Assembly: GCA_943704425.1 (NCBI GenBank)
Contig: CALSCP010001670.1
Location: forward strand, 55,480 to 118,732
Length of the DNA stretch: 63,253 bases
Reading direction: 5' to 3'
Source: Ministeria vibrans ATCC 50519
Lineage: Eukaryota > Opisthokonta > Filasterea
Shown: one piece after another, positions 1 through 13,995 of the stretch
How positions within the stretch are numbered: position 1 is the first letter of the stretch
How the letters are laid out: each line of letters begins with the position of its first letter
The notes under the pieces: model-generated
Seen by the model: only the letters and a program-made list of their open reading frames with translations
Database searches by the model: none
What the model was told of the DNA's origin: nothing
Made by a program: the position numbers and the translations under genes

Positions 1-180
1 TCATTGCCCCCCCCCCCCTCTCACTCACCATCGCTTCTCTTTACAGTCCTTTTTTCTTTTTTTTTATTAACCATATTAATTTATGATTTTCATCAAACAA
101 AGCATGAATAGGTATACACATTGTTAGGGCGAACTTCATTTTTTCCCCTCTATACTACTTTAACATTAGTGGAATTCTGT

Positions 181-916
181 TCAGAAAGGGTCTTCTGAGG
201 AGTCACTATCCTCATAGGGACGGCGGTTGTGATGATGGTGTGAGGGGCGACGGGTGTCTGTGTGGGCGTTGCGTCTGTCGATAATGATGCGTCCGCCGCG
301 GCCCATGCGACGGCGGGCGTTGGCGAGCACTGGGCCACGCACAAAGAGCCGCACGTCGGTATACAAGTGATCTCGCGAGATGTCGGCGGAGGCTGGCCAC
401 ATGGTTTTAGCGGTAGTGGTGGTGGCAGTAGGCGCTTGGTATTGACAGTCGGAACGTGGTCGGAAGGCAAATGGGTCGCGCAAGAGTAATCCTCCATTGT
501 AGTCTGCATCCTCTTCCTCCTCTTGATTCTCCCCTTCGTCACCAGCGTCTTCTGCCGCACTCATCTCAGTCCCTGACTCTCCCACTCCGGTCGTTCGCCT
601 TCGCTTGCACCGACGCACATCCGTCGTTGTGTCCTCGTCCTCGTCCTCGTCCGACGACTCAAGCAACATGAGTAGTTCCGCACGAGTCAGCTCGGTACGC
701 TCTGTTGCTGCAACAAATGCCGCGGCAGCCGCATTCAAAATTGGCTCGACGACTGGCACAGCCGCAGTAGAGGTGGTGAGAGTTGCAGCACTGCTGCCAC
801 GATGTCTCTTAAGCGGCTTTGACGACGGCACAAGACTCCCACCCGAGTAAGGGGGATCGTCTGCGTCGCGCGCTCGTCTGCGTCGCTGCACAGGCGCACT
901 GCCATGCTGTTGGTGA

Positions 917-1001
<85 letters not shown>

Positions 1002-2580
1002 GCATTTGGTGCATCATCATGAGCCGTTTGGCCTCGGCTGCTCCGCTCCCATTGCCGTACCGCACCACAGAGGCCCCTCCAGCTACACCAGCACCGACAG
1101 TCGCGCCACTGGTCATGGCAAGGGCGCCCATGGAGGCGCTTGCCGTCAAGGGGGCGGCAGCAGAGGCGGCCGCCGCAGCCGCCATGTGAGAGCGTTCGGC
1201 GCGACTTCGGGCCAGTGCAATATCGCCAATGGACGGCACACAGCCGAGAGTGCTCAGACGCGCATAGCTGGGCAACACTGTGCGGTTCCAGTCCTCGACC
1301 TCGGTCCGCTTCATAAAAATCTGCTTCTCCGCCACCAGCATGTTGTGCTTGTCCTCCTCTCGCTGCACCACAAGCTCCAGCAGATGGTGTGCGCGCTCGA
1401 GTTCCGCGCGAAGGTACATCATGCGCTCGAGCGATGCTGCGTCGTTCTGACGGTGCCGTCGTGTCTGCATCTTCTCGGCGCGTCTTCTAAATGCCGTGTA
1501 TGGATCGTCGCGTGTAAGCTGCGGTTGTGTGCGGCTCTCCAGTCGAATGATGGGCGTGAGCCGTTTCACGTGGTGGTGGTAGTCGCACGCCATGCCTGCC
1601 TGCCCCAAAACGCTTTCAAACACGCGTCTGCGCTCCACCCAATGCTCATGCACCGCGCGCAGTACATCCAATTGCAAGAGTGGATCCAACGACGACGACG
1701 ACGACGACGACGCAACAGCATCGCTTGTCGTCTCACCGTCTCGCCTGGCGCCCACCGACTTACGTCCTGCCTCGTTGTGCTGCAGCTGGTACAGCAGCGT
1801 GTCTACACCAAGCTGCCTTCTAAATGCTACGAGACCCTTTTCAAGGTGGTCCAGTGCAAGTTCAAGCTGCCGTTTCCCTAATGGTGCCAGTGATGCGGTC
1901 GACGATGTGGCATCGCCTTCATCCTTTGACGTTGTTGTCGCTGTTGCTGTTGTGATGGTCGTGGCGCTGGTAGTCGCCCGTTGGTTGTACTGGGTGAGCC
2001 ACTCCTCGTCGTCAGAGTCGAGACAGTAGTCGGGCAAATCCTCGTCTTCGATGGGTGCCATCATCACCTGAATGTACTCCTTGCTCGCTCGATATGTTCC
2101 GCTGTACAATTCGTTATAGCTCTCGTCCGCAATGCGCGTCACTTCGGGTGTTGGAATCACCAGCATCTCCTTGCTTACTGCACCTCCGTCGGAGTGCTTC
2201 AATTGTGCTGAGGACGCCTCAATTACTCGTACAAGATGATGTTCCTGCACCAGAAACAATGAATTATTACAAATATTATACATGTAATAGTAGTAGTAGG
2301 AGTAGCTGTAGTGTAGTAGGTAGTAGTGGTAGTAAAGTAGTAGAGTAGTAGAGTAGTTAGTTAGTAGTAGAGTCGTAGTGAGTTGTTGCTGTTGTGGTTG
2401 TGTGACAAGACCATGCTCATGCCTTACCTTCTCTTCCTCCTTGTCCATGCCAGTCGCCATTTCAGGCAGCGCCCTCTGCGTTGCTTGATCTTCGTCTAAA
2501 TCCCTGACGTCCTCTTGTCTGAGCACAGCCATGGCGCGACCCACATCGAGCTGACGCGCTCGAAAGTTGGGTTTCGACAT
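181..2580 (-). CDS. EPL1: Enhancer of polycomb-like protein (Epl1/EPC family)
   Basis: Two exons, 2580-2428 and 2244-181, encode 738 aa. Members of this family are scaffold subunits of NuA4/Tip60-type histone acetyltransferase complexes in the nucleus. The N-terminus carries the EPC signature: an opening MSKPNFRARQLDV, an acidic stretch, then ATGMDKEEEK joined by splicing to EHHLVRVIEA. Further on come VIPTPEV, DYCLDSDDEEW and the diagnostic DPYTAFRRRAEKMQTRRHRQ, followed by a Leu/Arg coiled segment. The C-terminal half is low-complexity: a Gln run near residue 490 (see repeat), Ala/Gly/Ser tracts, and an acidic DEDED/EEEED tail. I start at 2580 because MSK matches the family; an in-frame upstream start at 2607 adds nine unconserved residues. 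The 183-nt intron (2427-2245) has no stop and keeps frame. Family identity is secure; low-complexity borders are not. Confidence 0.93.
919..1004 (-). repeat. CAG/CAA repeat coding for polyglutamine
   Basis: Mixed CAG and CAA codons on the minus strand encode about 28 glutamines in the Enhancer of polycomb homologue, flanked by Met/Gln and His/Gln residues. The CAA interruptions come in blocks (several CAA, then a CAG run, then CAA/CAG). Such interruptions usually slow expansion of pure triplet tracts. The tract lies outside the conserved EPC domain and is probably length-polymorphic. Confidence 0.9.
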
Positions 2581-3585
2581 GGCAGTGCGCCCTATGTACA
2601 AGCGCAAAGGGCGACGTTTGACTTTTGTGACTTTTGTACAACACTCACACTAACAATAATGATAATGATTGTTTTTGGTTGACGATAAAAAACCTCAACA
2701 ATAAGACACACTATATGATAAAAAAATAATCAAAAACACAACGTACGACAAATATACACAAGGGAGAGGCTGTGGGCCACGTGCTACGAATAGAAGTAGA
2801 GGGAACAGCGGCGTGTTGGGTTGTGATTAGCATTCGATGACAAAAATGGTAAACAAACGAATCAGGTGAAAAAGACCGCGACTAATGGCACGGTAGATGG
2901 ATAGGCATGAAGAAGTAGAGTGATGGGCGCGAGAGACATTGGCTGGTCCGGGTCGCAATTTGAGGTGAGCCGACGAAAACGCGGTGTGGCAAGTTTGCGA
3001 AAAAAAATAATCAGGCAACGGCAGCGCGTGGATCGTCGAGGGATCGTTGGGGACGCCCAAGTGTGGACGAATGACGGTGCGGGATTGGGGATTTCTAACA
3101 AGGGCGCGACGGGATCGACGCGAGTCGGTGCGCCAACGGTTGCCTTCTCATCCGTCGACCATGGCCACCGTAGGAATTTTTTTCGCGTACAATTTTCATG
3201 CCTATATGAGTGTACGAGGGGTGGGGAGCACGCGAAGGGCATTGAGAGAAATGTAGAAAAATCGCAACACTGAAAAGCTAATCAAAAACAAAATTGCCAG
3301 CGCGAATCAACGTAGGCGGCACTTCAGATCGACGCAGCAGACACAGTTGATAACGATACAAACCTTGGCGGGCTCCTCAGATGGACCAGAAAAATTTTAA
3401 AGATGAAAATCTATTGTTACAAATCGCTTACAAATAACGAGAATTGTCTGAGTGCATCTGCCTACCTCAATCAAACGGTGCACAATAACACTTGCGATAA
3501 TGATGTTATTGATGATGTTATTTGGCCGTATTTTAACGTTATTGAAGGTGTCAGGAAATCTACTCAGTTGAAGATCGAATGAAAA
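2581..3585. other. Intergenic region between EPL1 and MRPL32
   Basis: About 1 kb separates the divergent starts of EPL1 (minus) and the mitochondrial L32 gene (plus). Its middle part (about 2860-3250) is GC-richer than the flanks and holds overlapping open frames of 70-126 codons on both strands. None shows a recognisable motif or a splice pattern linking it to a neighbour. I found no tRNA, snRNA or rRNA signature. It probably holds two promoters and 5' UTRs; an unrecognised non-coding RNA cannot be excluded. Confidence 0.5.
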
Positions 3586-4522
3586 ATGAAGTCAGATAAA
3601 TCATTTTTTTTGCTCGTTTGTCTCTCAATGCTCGCTGTCTTTCGAGGACTCCGCGCCGACCTTTCGAATACAGTAGGCCGTCTGCTGCGCGAGGCCTTTC
3701 CGCCTGCCCCACACTTTTCTCTTGCGGGCGTTTATGGTAATCTCTCTCTTTCTGTCTCTCTCTCTGTCTCTCTGTCTCACTTTCTGTGTGTGTGACCCTC
3801 TCTTTAGGCAGCGATGTGCATCCGCACGGCGACAGTGGAGCGGTGGGGGCGCAGCAGGACGCGGGCGATGGGATTTGGTGGATGGCTGTGCCCAAGAAGC
3901 GCACGACTCTCGCGCGTCGCCACAAACGGCGCTCCTTGTGGGCTCGCGCGCCTCACTCGGGCGTCAAAGTATGCCTTGTGTGCCGTGGCGCTGCGTTAAG
4001 ACACCATTTGTGTCCGAACTGTCTGGGAAAAGCTCAGTTGGAAACTGTCAAAGTCAAAGAGGTAAAGAAAAAAACGACAAAATCACCTGACAATAATGGT
4101 CGATTAGGCGGATCCCTCTCGATACGGCCAAGCAACGCTTTTCCCCGACATGTACTACGACTTACTGTAAGAAACATCACACAGACACAGACATATTTTA
4201 TATGAATGTTATACGTTATTATGAGTATTTATGGCGTACCATTGCGATTACCTCACTGGATAGTGAGTGCACTTGTGCTTTTTGGTGTTGATCCTGGTGA
4301 CTGTATTATGAATATATGGGTTGTATTCTTCTTCTTCTTCTTATTATTATTATTATTAATATTGACTTGTGTGTCTTTTTCGCCCTTCTTCTCGATCACA
4401 GATACTTTGGCAAGAAGAAGCCCACTGAGGAAGACCGTGCAAAAGCAGAGAAAATCAAAAACACCTTTCTCCGCACACAGGAGAAAAAAGCACACAGGGA
4501 CGAGAAGCGAGACTCCTTTTAA
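3586..4522 (+). CDS. MRPL32: Mitochondrial ribosomal protein bL32m
   Basis: Exons 3586-3736, 3808-4061, 4108-4166 and 4402-4522 give 194 aa, close to the usual length of mitochondrial L32. The core starts at WMAVPKKRTTLARRHKRR, the bL32 signature, and is followed by a zinc-ribbon pair of cysteine knuckles, CLVC and CPNC, as in bacterial bL32. About 80 residues precede the core, including a hydrophobic, Arg-containing start that fits mitochondrial import with removal of the leader before the MAVPK core; that cleavage is inferred from homologues. The C-terminal tail is Lys/Glu-rich. The 59-nt third exon was found by phase: without it the last exon falls out of frame. Introns are short and CT- or ATT-rich. 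Role: large subunit of the mitochondrial ribosome. Confidence 0.9.
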
Positions 4523-4588
4523 AACAATTCTTTTATTATTATGTAAAGCAACACACATTCCCTCCCATTTTTTTTACCACCAATGCGA

Positions 4589-6724
4589 TTATTTCTGCTT
4601 GCGAAAGGACTGCTCAATCTCCTCGAGCGTCTTGCCCTTGGTCTCGGGGACTACAAAAGCAATGAAGACGGCGCCCACTGCACAGATGGCGCCGTAGAAC
4701 CAAAAGGTCCCGGCGTTAGTCAGCTTGTCGTTCATCTCCTTGAACGTTTCGGTCACAATGAAGCTCAGTGTCCAGTTGAGCAGAGTTGCCATTGAACTGG
4801 CGTATCCGGCGATTCTCAGAGGGAAGATTTCGCTCATGATGAGCCAGGGAATGGCACCCGAGCCCAGACTGAACATGAGAATGTACCCAATGCAGGCAAC
4901 GAGAGCCAGCGCAGTCGGCAGAGGGTGCCCAATATGGTCCTATTCAACCAAACACGCCAGAGTTACACCACACACACACACACACACACACACATTGTCC
5001 CACATTGTTTTTTTTTCTCTCTGACTGTCTGTCTGTCTCCACTCACCTTATAGTAAAACACAACACCCAAGAGAGTGATGGTCAGGGCCATTCCAATCGA
5101 CGAGACGAGAAGAAGCGTGCGACGCCCCGCCCGGTCCATCAGCAGCACTGCCACAACCGTCGCACCCACTTGTACCCCTCCAACGGCAAGCGACGCCGAG
5201 TTAGCGTTGGTAATGCCCGCAGAGGCAAGGATGGTGGTAGAGTTGAGGATCACCTGTAAAACACACACACATACACACAAATTATTACGCCCTTATAAAA
5301 TGATTGCATAATGATTCTTCTTCTTACACTGTTGATTCCACTGAACTGCTGATAGGTCATAAGGCCAAAGGAAATGACAAAGGGCATGAGATACTGGCGG
5401 TCAAAGATGTCGGTGAAGGAGGCCTTGGTGGCCAGTTGATGGCGCACCGACACCTCAATGTCGTCAAACTCGGGTTCAATGTTGGCGCGGGGCCCGCGCA
5501 GACGCTGCAAGGAGCGCTCAGCGTCGTCGTTGCGGCCTTTAGAGACAAGCCAGCGTGGGGTAGGTGGCATAAAGAAGCAGGCGACAAAGAGCAGAGCGGG
5601 CATGCCAGCTCCAATGAACGCCAGTGGTTTCCACGCCAGCTTGACACCAATGCCATAGACAAAAAGAATGCCGACGGTGATGCTGAGCTGGAACGACGAG
5701 CCCAACATGCCGCGCAGACGCGCCGGTGCAATCTCAGACAGATACATGGGCGTTGCCTGTGAGGTCATACCCAGACCAATGCCTGTGAAAATGCGGCCCG
5801 CGTAGAGCATGGGGACGGGCGAGGTGATGCTGTCGCAGAAGCCAATGAGCAGCCAGCCGAGAATAAATGGCAGACACGCCAGCTGCATGCTGCGCATTCG
5901 TCCAATTCCGTTTGTCAGAGCACCCGACACAATCGCTCCGATCATGGCACCCACATTTACCAATGATCCAAACAACGAGTCCTACACACACAAACACACA
6001 CACACATTACTACTCATCTCGCGTTGCAAGATCTCATCTGTACCTCTGTGGGAGACAGGTCAAGATCAATATCCATCTGTGCTGCCGTGGGCGACGTGTA
6101 GCCAAGAGTGTAGCCAAAGGAGAAGGGCCCAATCAGCGCAAACATGGTGATGATAACCACTGGAAGAGTTGAGATCTAAAAGTGGGGTGTGAATATGCAA
6201 GATAGCCTGCCGTTCTCTTTGCGCAGACGTCATCAGAGACCGTATTCATGCCGGATCACACTCACAACTCAACGAATAATAAGGCAGCAAAGGACTCAAA
6301 CGAACGGAAGAAAAGCGCACAATTCCGTCTTGGCAATGCGGAATGACCACAGAGCGGTTACGCCGGAACCCCACCGCCAATCCATGCCGCGTATACACGA
6401 CAGGGCAATCACTGAAGGCTCCACTGCAAGCGGAGCGCCACGAAAGAGCCTGGAATAGCGGAAATGCGGACGACTCATGACAAAGAGAGATGAAATTTTT
6501 TTTCGCATCACGCAAAAATGTCTCTCTCTTCTCTCTCTCTCTCTCTCTCCAACACAACACACAGCGAGTGCGCATCGTTGGCACGGCAGTGCGTACAGCC
6601 CATGGGGATGTACCTCGCCGTCGTCCCGGCCCTTCAGCACACTGTCATCGTCTTGAATGGTGGCAGTGCGTGAGTCGTTCTTTCTTCCGCCCAACAGCGG
6701 TGTCTGGTCCGTCGGTCCTCCCAT
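4589..6724 (-). CDS. MFS sugar transporter (SP family, GLUT/ERD6-like)
   Basis: Five exons, 6724-6614, 6175-6044, 5981-5328, 5253-5047 and 4939-4589, all joined in phase 0, encode 484 aa, typical for a 12-TM sugar porter. Family motifs in order: a short hydrophilic N-terminus with TPLLGG, the first TM (VVIITMFALIGPFSFGYTLG), GRIFTGIGLGM, SEIAPARLRG, QLSITVGILF before TM6, PPTPRWLVSKGR (the PESPRWL position), QQFSGINSV in TM7, DRAGRRTLL between TM8 and 9, SEIFPLRIAG, and VPETKGKTLEEIE near the end. These fit a facilitative or proton-coupled hexose carrier of plasma or vacuolar membrane; substrate and direction cannot be read from sequence. The first intron acceptor is placed at ISTLPVV, which opens TM1. 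Start codon at 6724 gives a 37-residue first exon. Confidence 0.92.
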
Positions 6725-6956
6725 TGGTTGTGTCGCACGCCACAGTCCGTGGTGATTGATACAAATATACCAAAAAAAAGAAAATAAACTGACGCAACTC
6801 ATGCAAGGGCGGTGGGGCGCGAGGGACGACTCACAAGACCCACTTTGAGTTTGATCATCCATCCAATTCGTTGAGCGATTAATTTTATCGAAAGTTGAAA
6901 CTTCAAACTTTTTAATTTTTATTTGTTTTCCTATACCAAATCAATTTTTACGTAAC
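6725..6956. promoter_or_regulatory. Shared upstream region of sugar transporter and ABRACL
   Basis: The 232 bp between two divergent start codons must hold the promoters and 5' UTRs of both genes. The part nearest ABRACL is A/T-rich (runs of T and A around 6890-6950), the part nearest the transporter is mixed. No clear TATA box or other defined element was recognised. Confidence 0.4.
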
Positions 6957-7294
6957 ATGAATGTTGATCATGAAGTCGAGATGCTCGTCACAGAGATGAA
7001 GCGAATTGGAAGTCAGAATGCCCAGGGCCAATACGAAGTACAGTCTCTCCTTCTCTCGCGCTCTCTCTCCCTTCCCGTCGCCTCCCCTCACGTGCCTGAC
7101 ACGATCGTGCGCGTGGTGCTGTCTAGGTGACGTTTGGCGTGATGTTTCGGGACGATCGCTGTGCGAATATCTTTGAGGCTCTGGTTGGAACTCTTCGAGC
7201 GGCCAAACGGCGCAAGATCATCGCCTTCCAGGGCGAAATGCTGCTCCAGGGCGCCCACGATGACGTTGTAATCACCCTGTTGAAGGAAGACTGA
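6957..7294 (+). CDS. ABRACL: ABRACL / Costars family protein
   Basis: Exons 6957-7037 and 7127-7294 encode 82 aa, the normal size for this family. The sequence MNVDHEVEMLVTEMKRIGS followed by FGVMFRDDRCANIFEALVGT, AAKRRKI and GAHDDVVITLL matches the Costars domain almost end to end. Costars/ABRACL proteins are small winged-helix-like factors related to the C-terminus of ABRA/STARS and promote actin dynamics and cell motility in Dictyostelium and animals. The single intron lies after Glu27, phase 0, with donor GTACAG and acceptor TAG. The start context is AACATGA. Family assignment is very secure; function here is inferred from homologues. Confidence 0.96.
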
Positions 7295-7374
7295 TTTATT
7301 GCGCTTCTTTTGATGTGAATTCGATAAATATTTAATATTTTTTTGCGTTCATTATCATTATCATTTTTTTTTTG

Positions 7375-10872
<3,498 letters not shown>

Positions 10873-10963
10873 TGACCTTGGAGTTTGCGCAATGAAATAA
10901 TAATTAATAATGATTTGATCGATCATCGATCACTTCATGAAAGTTATAATACATATTCACACT

Positions 10964-10992
10964 CTCTATAATATATATAATATTATATAGAG
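10964..10992. terminator. AT-rich imperfect palindrome after the glycosyltransferase stop
   Basis: CTCTATA at 10964-10970 faces TATAGAG at 10986-10992 across an AT-only loop with further partial pairing. It begins 4 nt beyond the glycosyltransferase stop (minus strand), within the 124 bp that separate it from the PANK4 start. It may mark the 3' end or a UTR hairpin of the glycosyltransferase transcript. This is inferred from position only. Confidence 0.35.
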
Positions 10993-10996
10993 TCAC

Positions 10997-11514
10997 TCAG
11001 TCAGTCAGGTATGGTGCCCACTCGCGCGCCATCGCCAGGTCAACACACTCGGTACGATTCCCATAGTGTCGAATGCGTTGCGTGTGCTGCTTATAGACAC
11101 CCGCTGCGTGAAGCACAACGGCCCCTGGAGGCGCAGAACAGTCGAGCTCACTGGCAATGCGCTCGGGACGCACATTCCAAATGTGATCAAGATGTGCCGT
11201 ACGTTGATTGGCCGCGAGATTGAGAGCAGACTCCATGATGAGACGCGCGTCGCCACCGCGATGTCTATGTTTCGAAAAGAGCACACCAATCCAATGAAGA
11301 ACCGTCTCGCTCAGGCTGTGCTTGCGCCACGCATCCACATTGATCATGAGCACACCATCACTGATATAGGGCTCCTCGCGCTGGAAACGGCGCTGGTTGA
11401 TGGACAAGGCAAGGCTATTGGCGGCTGCAAGCATGTCCGCTGCGAGCACCCCCGATAGAGTGTTGCTCTCGGGAACACCCGCCAAAAACCATTCGCCGTC
11501 ACTGTCATTACTAT

Positions 11515-11550
<36 letters not shown>

Positions 11551-13690
11551 CAACACGACTGTCGTGCGCAGCCAAATGGACATCAAAGAGGGCCGTCACG
11601 TCGTTCACCGCGAGCGTGTCCGGGTGCATCACAAGTACACGTGAGACGGCGCGCGGGAACAGACGATCAACAAAAGCTGGCAGAAAATAGGCCATGGTCC
11701 CGATGTCATCACGGTTCAGCAGTGCACCCAGTTTGGATATGCTTACACGCAGTGTCCCAAAGAGAGCGTTTTTGACAGGTATGGAAGGGAGGTTGCGTAC
11801 AAAGACACGACGGTAGTGCATGCGCTTGCGTCCGTCGTGGAGCAGCTGCGCATGTGTCCACATGCGCCCACTCATATCCGCACTTCCACCACTCTCAAAC
11901 ACTTCCTCCTTGCCCTCGTAGGCAAAGCCCCCAGCACGATCAACGGCCGCCAGAAGACACTGCGGCTGGTCCGTGAGCAAGGCAATGTCGACTGGGTGTG
12001 CGCGTGCGTGTCGGCCGATGGAGCGCAGCAGCGCAGCCACGCCACGCGCTTCACTGCAACTGCCCGGAATCACAATCACAGGACGTCCTGCAGCACCCAA
12101 GGCCGCCGCGGGTGACCTCAGCAGCGACTGTCCCGTCGCATTGTACGTCGCCCAGTCCGCCTCGGTAACTCCGCCGTATCCACAAAGGCCCGTCAGTACT
12201 GGACCTTCGTCGACACAGCGCCAGTGGTAGAGTCCGCCGTGCTCTGTTGTAAGCGCTTTGAAGTTATTGGCCTCCTTCGTGTCTTTTTGCGGTGCCTCGT
12301 AGGGGCCGTCCCAACCTGCAAGACGCACAGTGTAGCACTTGCACTCGTCAATGTTGAGCGAGCCAGTGGCCGTCCGGTTGGCGATGCGCGCATACTTTTC
12401 GAGGATGTTATTGTTGCTTTGTGTCTTGGGCACATTTGTCGAGCCATAGTACACTACCATGGCGGTGGCGGCCGCGTAGGCGCCCTCATGCCACCGAAAG
12501 TGCGCCACGTCACCCGTGTACAGTTGGGGAGCAGGTGCCTTGAGTGGTGATATGACCATGGTGGAGCACAGGTGAGTCCAATCGCGGACGAGCTCCGTTA
12601 GTGCGTGGCCGCGCAAATGCATGGGGAAAGCCTCGCGGAAGGTTGTGGCACAGCCAACGGGTGATTTTGCAATGCTGTGGTAGCCGCCGGTGACGGAGAC
12701 GTCGCCTCGCATGATGCTGATCTTGCGGTGCGTGATGTGTCGATAGCCCCGGACAAGGTTCTCCGTGTAGAACAGTTCATAGATGGAACAGTGCAGTGGA
12801 AATTGGTGGAAGAGCGAGTCATTGTCGCGAAGGGGTGCAAGACGGCCATTGTGCCCGAGACGGTCGGTCCATGTTGACGACGACGCTACATAGTTACCGC
12901 GCTCAAGTTGGCGCACCACATCAACGACACGACGCCCGGCAAACTCCATGAGCTCGTCCGCGTCGGCAAGAAGCACCCAAAAGTCTGAGAGATTCTGATG
13001 AGGCAATGCGCGCAGACGTGTGAACAGATTGAAAACTTTGGTGTTGGCTGAGAACACCTCGACGATAGTGGTGTTGCCCGGGATGAGAATGCGGATGTTT
13101 GCGTCGAGTACGCCCCCTTGCCGCGCGATCTCTTGCATGGCGGCGGCACTTTTGAGCGATTCGGCGTGCGTGGCATGTGTGGGCAGGTCCAGATCAAAGA
13201 GGACGCGACTCATGTTGAGACTGAGGACGTTACGATAGTGACGCACTTGATGCTTCAAGAGCGTCTCACACACGACGCCACAGGCGCTGAGCTGTGCATA
13301 CAGATAGATAGGCTTGGTCGGAGTGTCGTCGGGCATGCGATTGAGGGTGCTGGGAACGGGAAACGAAGCGAGTGGCACATTTGGCGGTGATGGCATATTC
13401 CGTTTGCCCTCTTCTTCTTCTTCTTCTTCTTCTTCTTCTTCTTCTTCTTCTTCTTCTTGCTGCTGCTGCTGCTGCTGCTCTTCCGCCTCTTCGTCGTTCA
13501 CAACAACTTCTTCGTAGTGCATCGAATGCAGGTGTGCAACGTCGCGGACAAGCGGTGCGCTGGGAGTGTCTGACAGTCGAGACGAAAAAGGTGTCAAATG
13601 CACGCGACTGCAGATCAGGACGACGGCGGCGAGAATGACAAAGATCATGAGGTCCTGGCGTCGCCGACGGCACCAGAACCTGCTTGGCAT
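10997..13690 (-). CDS. Type II membrane protein with two glycosyltransferase domains
   Basis: A single exon encodes 897 aa. After a basic cytosolic start comes one membrane anchor (LMIFVILAAVVLICSRVHL, about residues 14-32), then a Gln/Glu homopolymer stem (about 70-95), fitting a Golgi type II enzyme. The first luminal domain (about 125-430) resembles GT-A enzymes: it contains WVLLADADELMEF, a D-x-D-type metal site, and conserved Trp/His near HFRWHEGAYAA. The second (about 540-890) is GT8-like: SKLGALLNRDD, VLVMHPDTLAVNDVTALFD, PYISDGVLMINVDAWRK and a late HAAGVYK, at the place of the family's HxxGxxKPW. Two catalytic domains on one anchor recall LARGE-type enzymes, but the first is not clearly GT49, so no orthology is claimed. 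Several N-x-S/T sites are present. Donor and acceptor sugars are unknown. Confidence 0.75.
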
Positions 13691-13995
13691 TTTGTTCTGA
13701 CTTCTCTTAATGAAAATAAAAATGAACTCCCAAATAAAAATAAATAATAATATTATTAATAATAATATGATTTAAATATGTTGACTGGTGTGAACGTCTC
13801 ACGGACGGTCACAGAACTATACGCACGCCATGATGCATTTTGCGCAGTTTTGTTAAAAGAGTTAAGAGACGAAAAGGAGAAAGCTTTTAGCTGTGAGGAG
13901 TGATCTCATACACATAAAAGCAGCTGATATGCCGCTGTCTCATACTTCATACTATACTACTGTGATTGTTGTGAGAAGAAGAGTAAGATTCATTT
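13691..13995. other. Intergenic region upstream of the glycosyltransferase
   Basis: 305 bp between the glycosyltransferase start and the NSDHL stop, both on the minus strand. It holds an AT-only patch of alternating TAATAATAT near 13738-13780 and otherwise mixed sequence without an open frame of note. It must contain the NSDHL 3' end and the glycosyltransferase promoter. I see no defined element. Confidence 0.4.

Noticed and set aside
2827-3273. Overlapping frames of 70-126 codons on both strands
   Set aside because: No motif, no splice partner, and similar length on both strands, as expected in GC-rich non-coding DNA.
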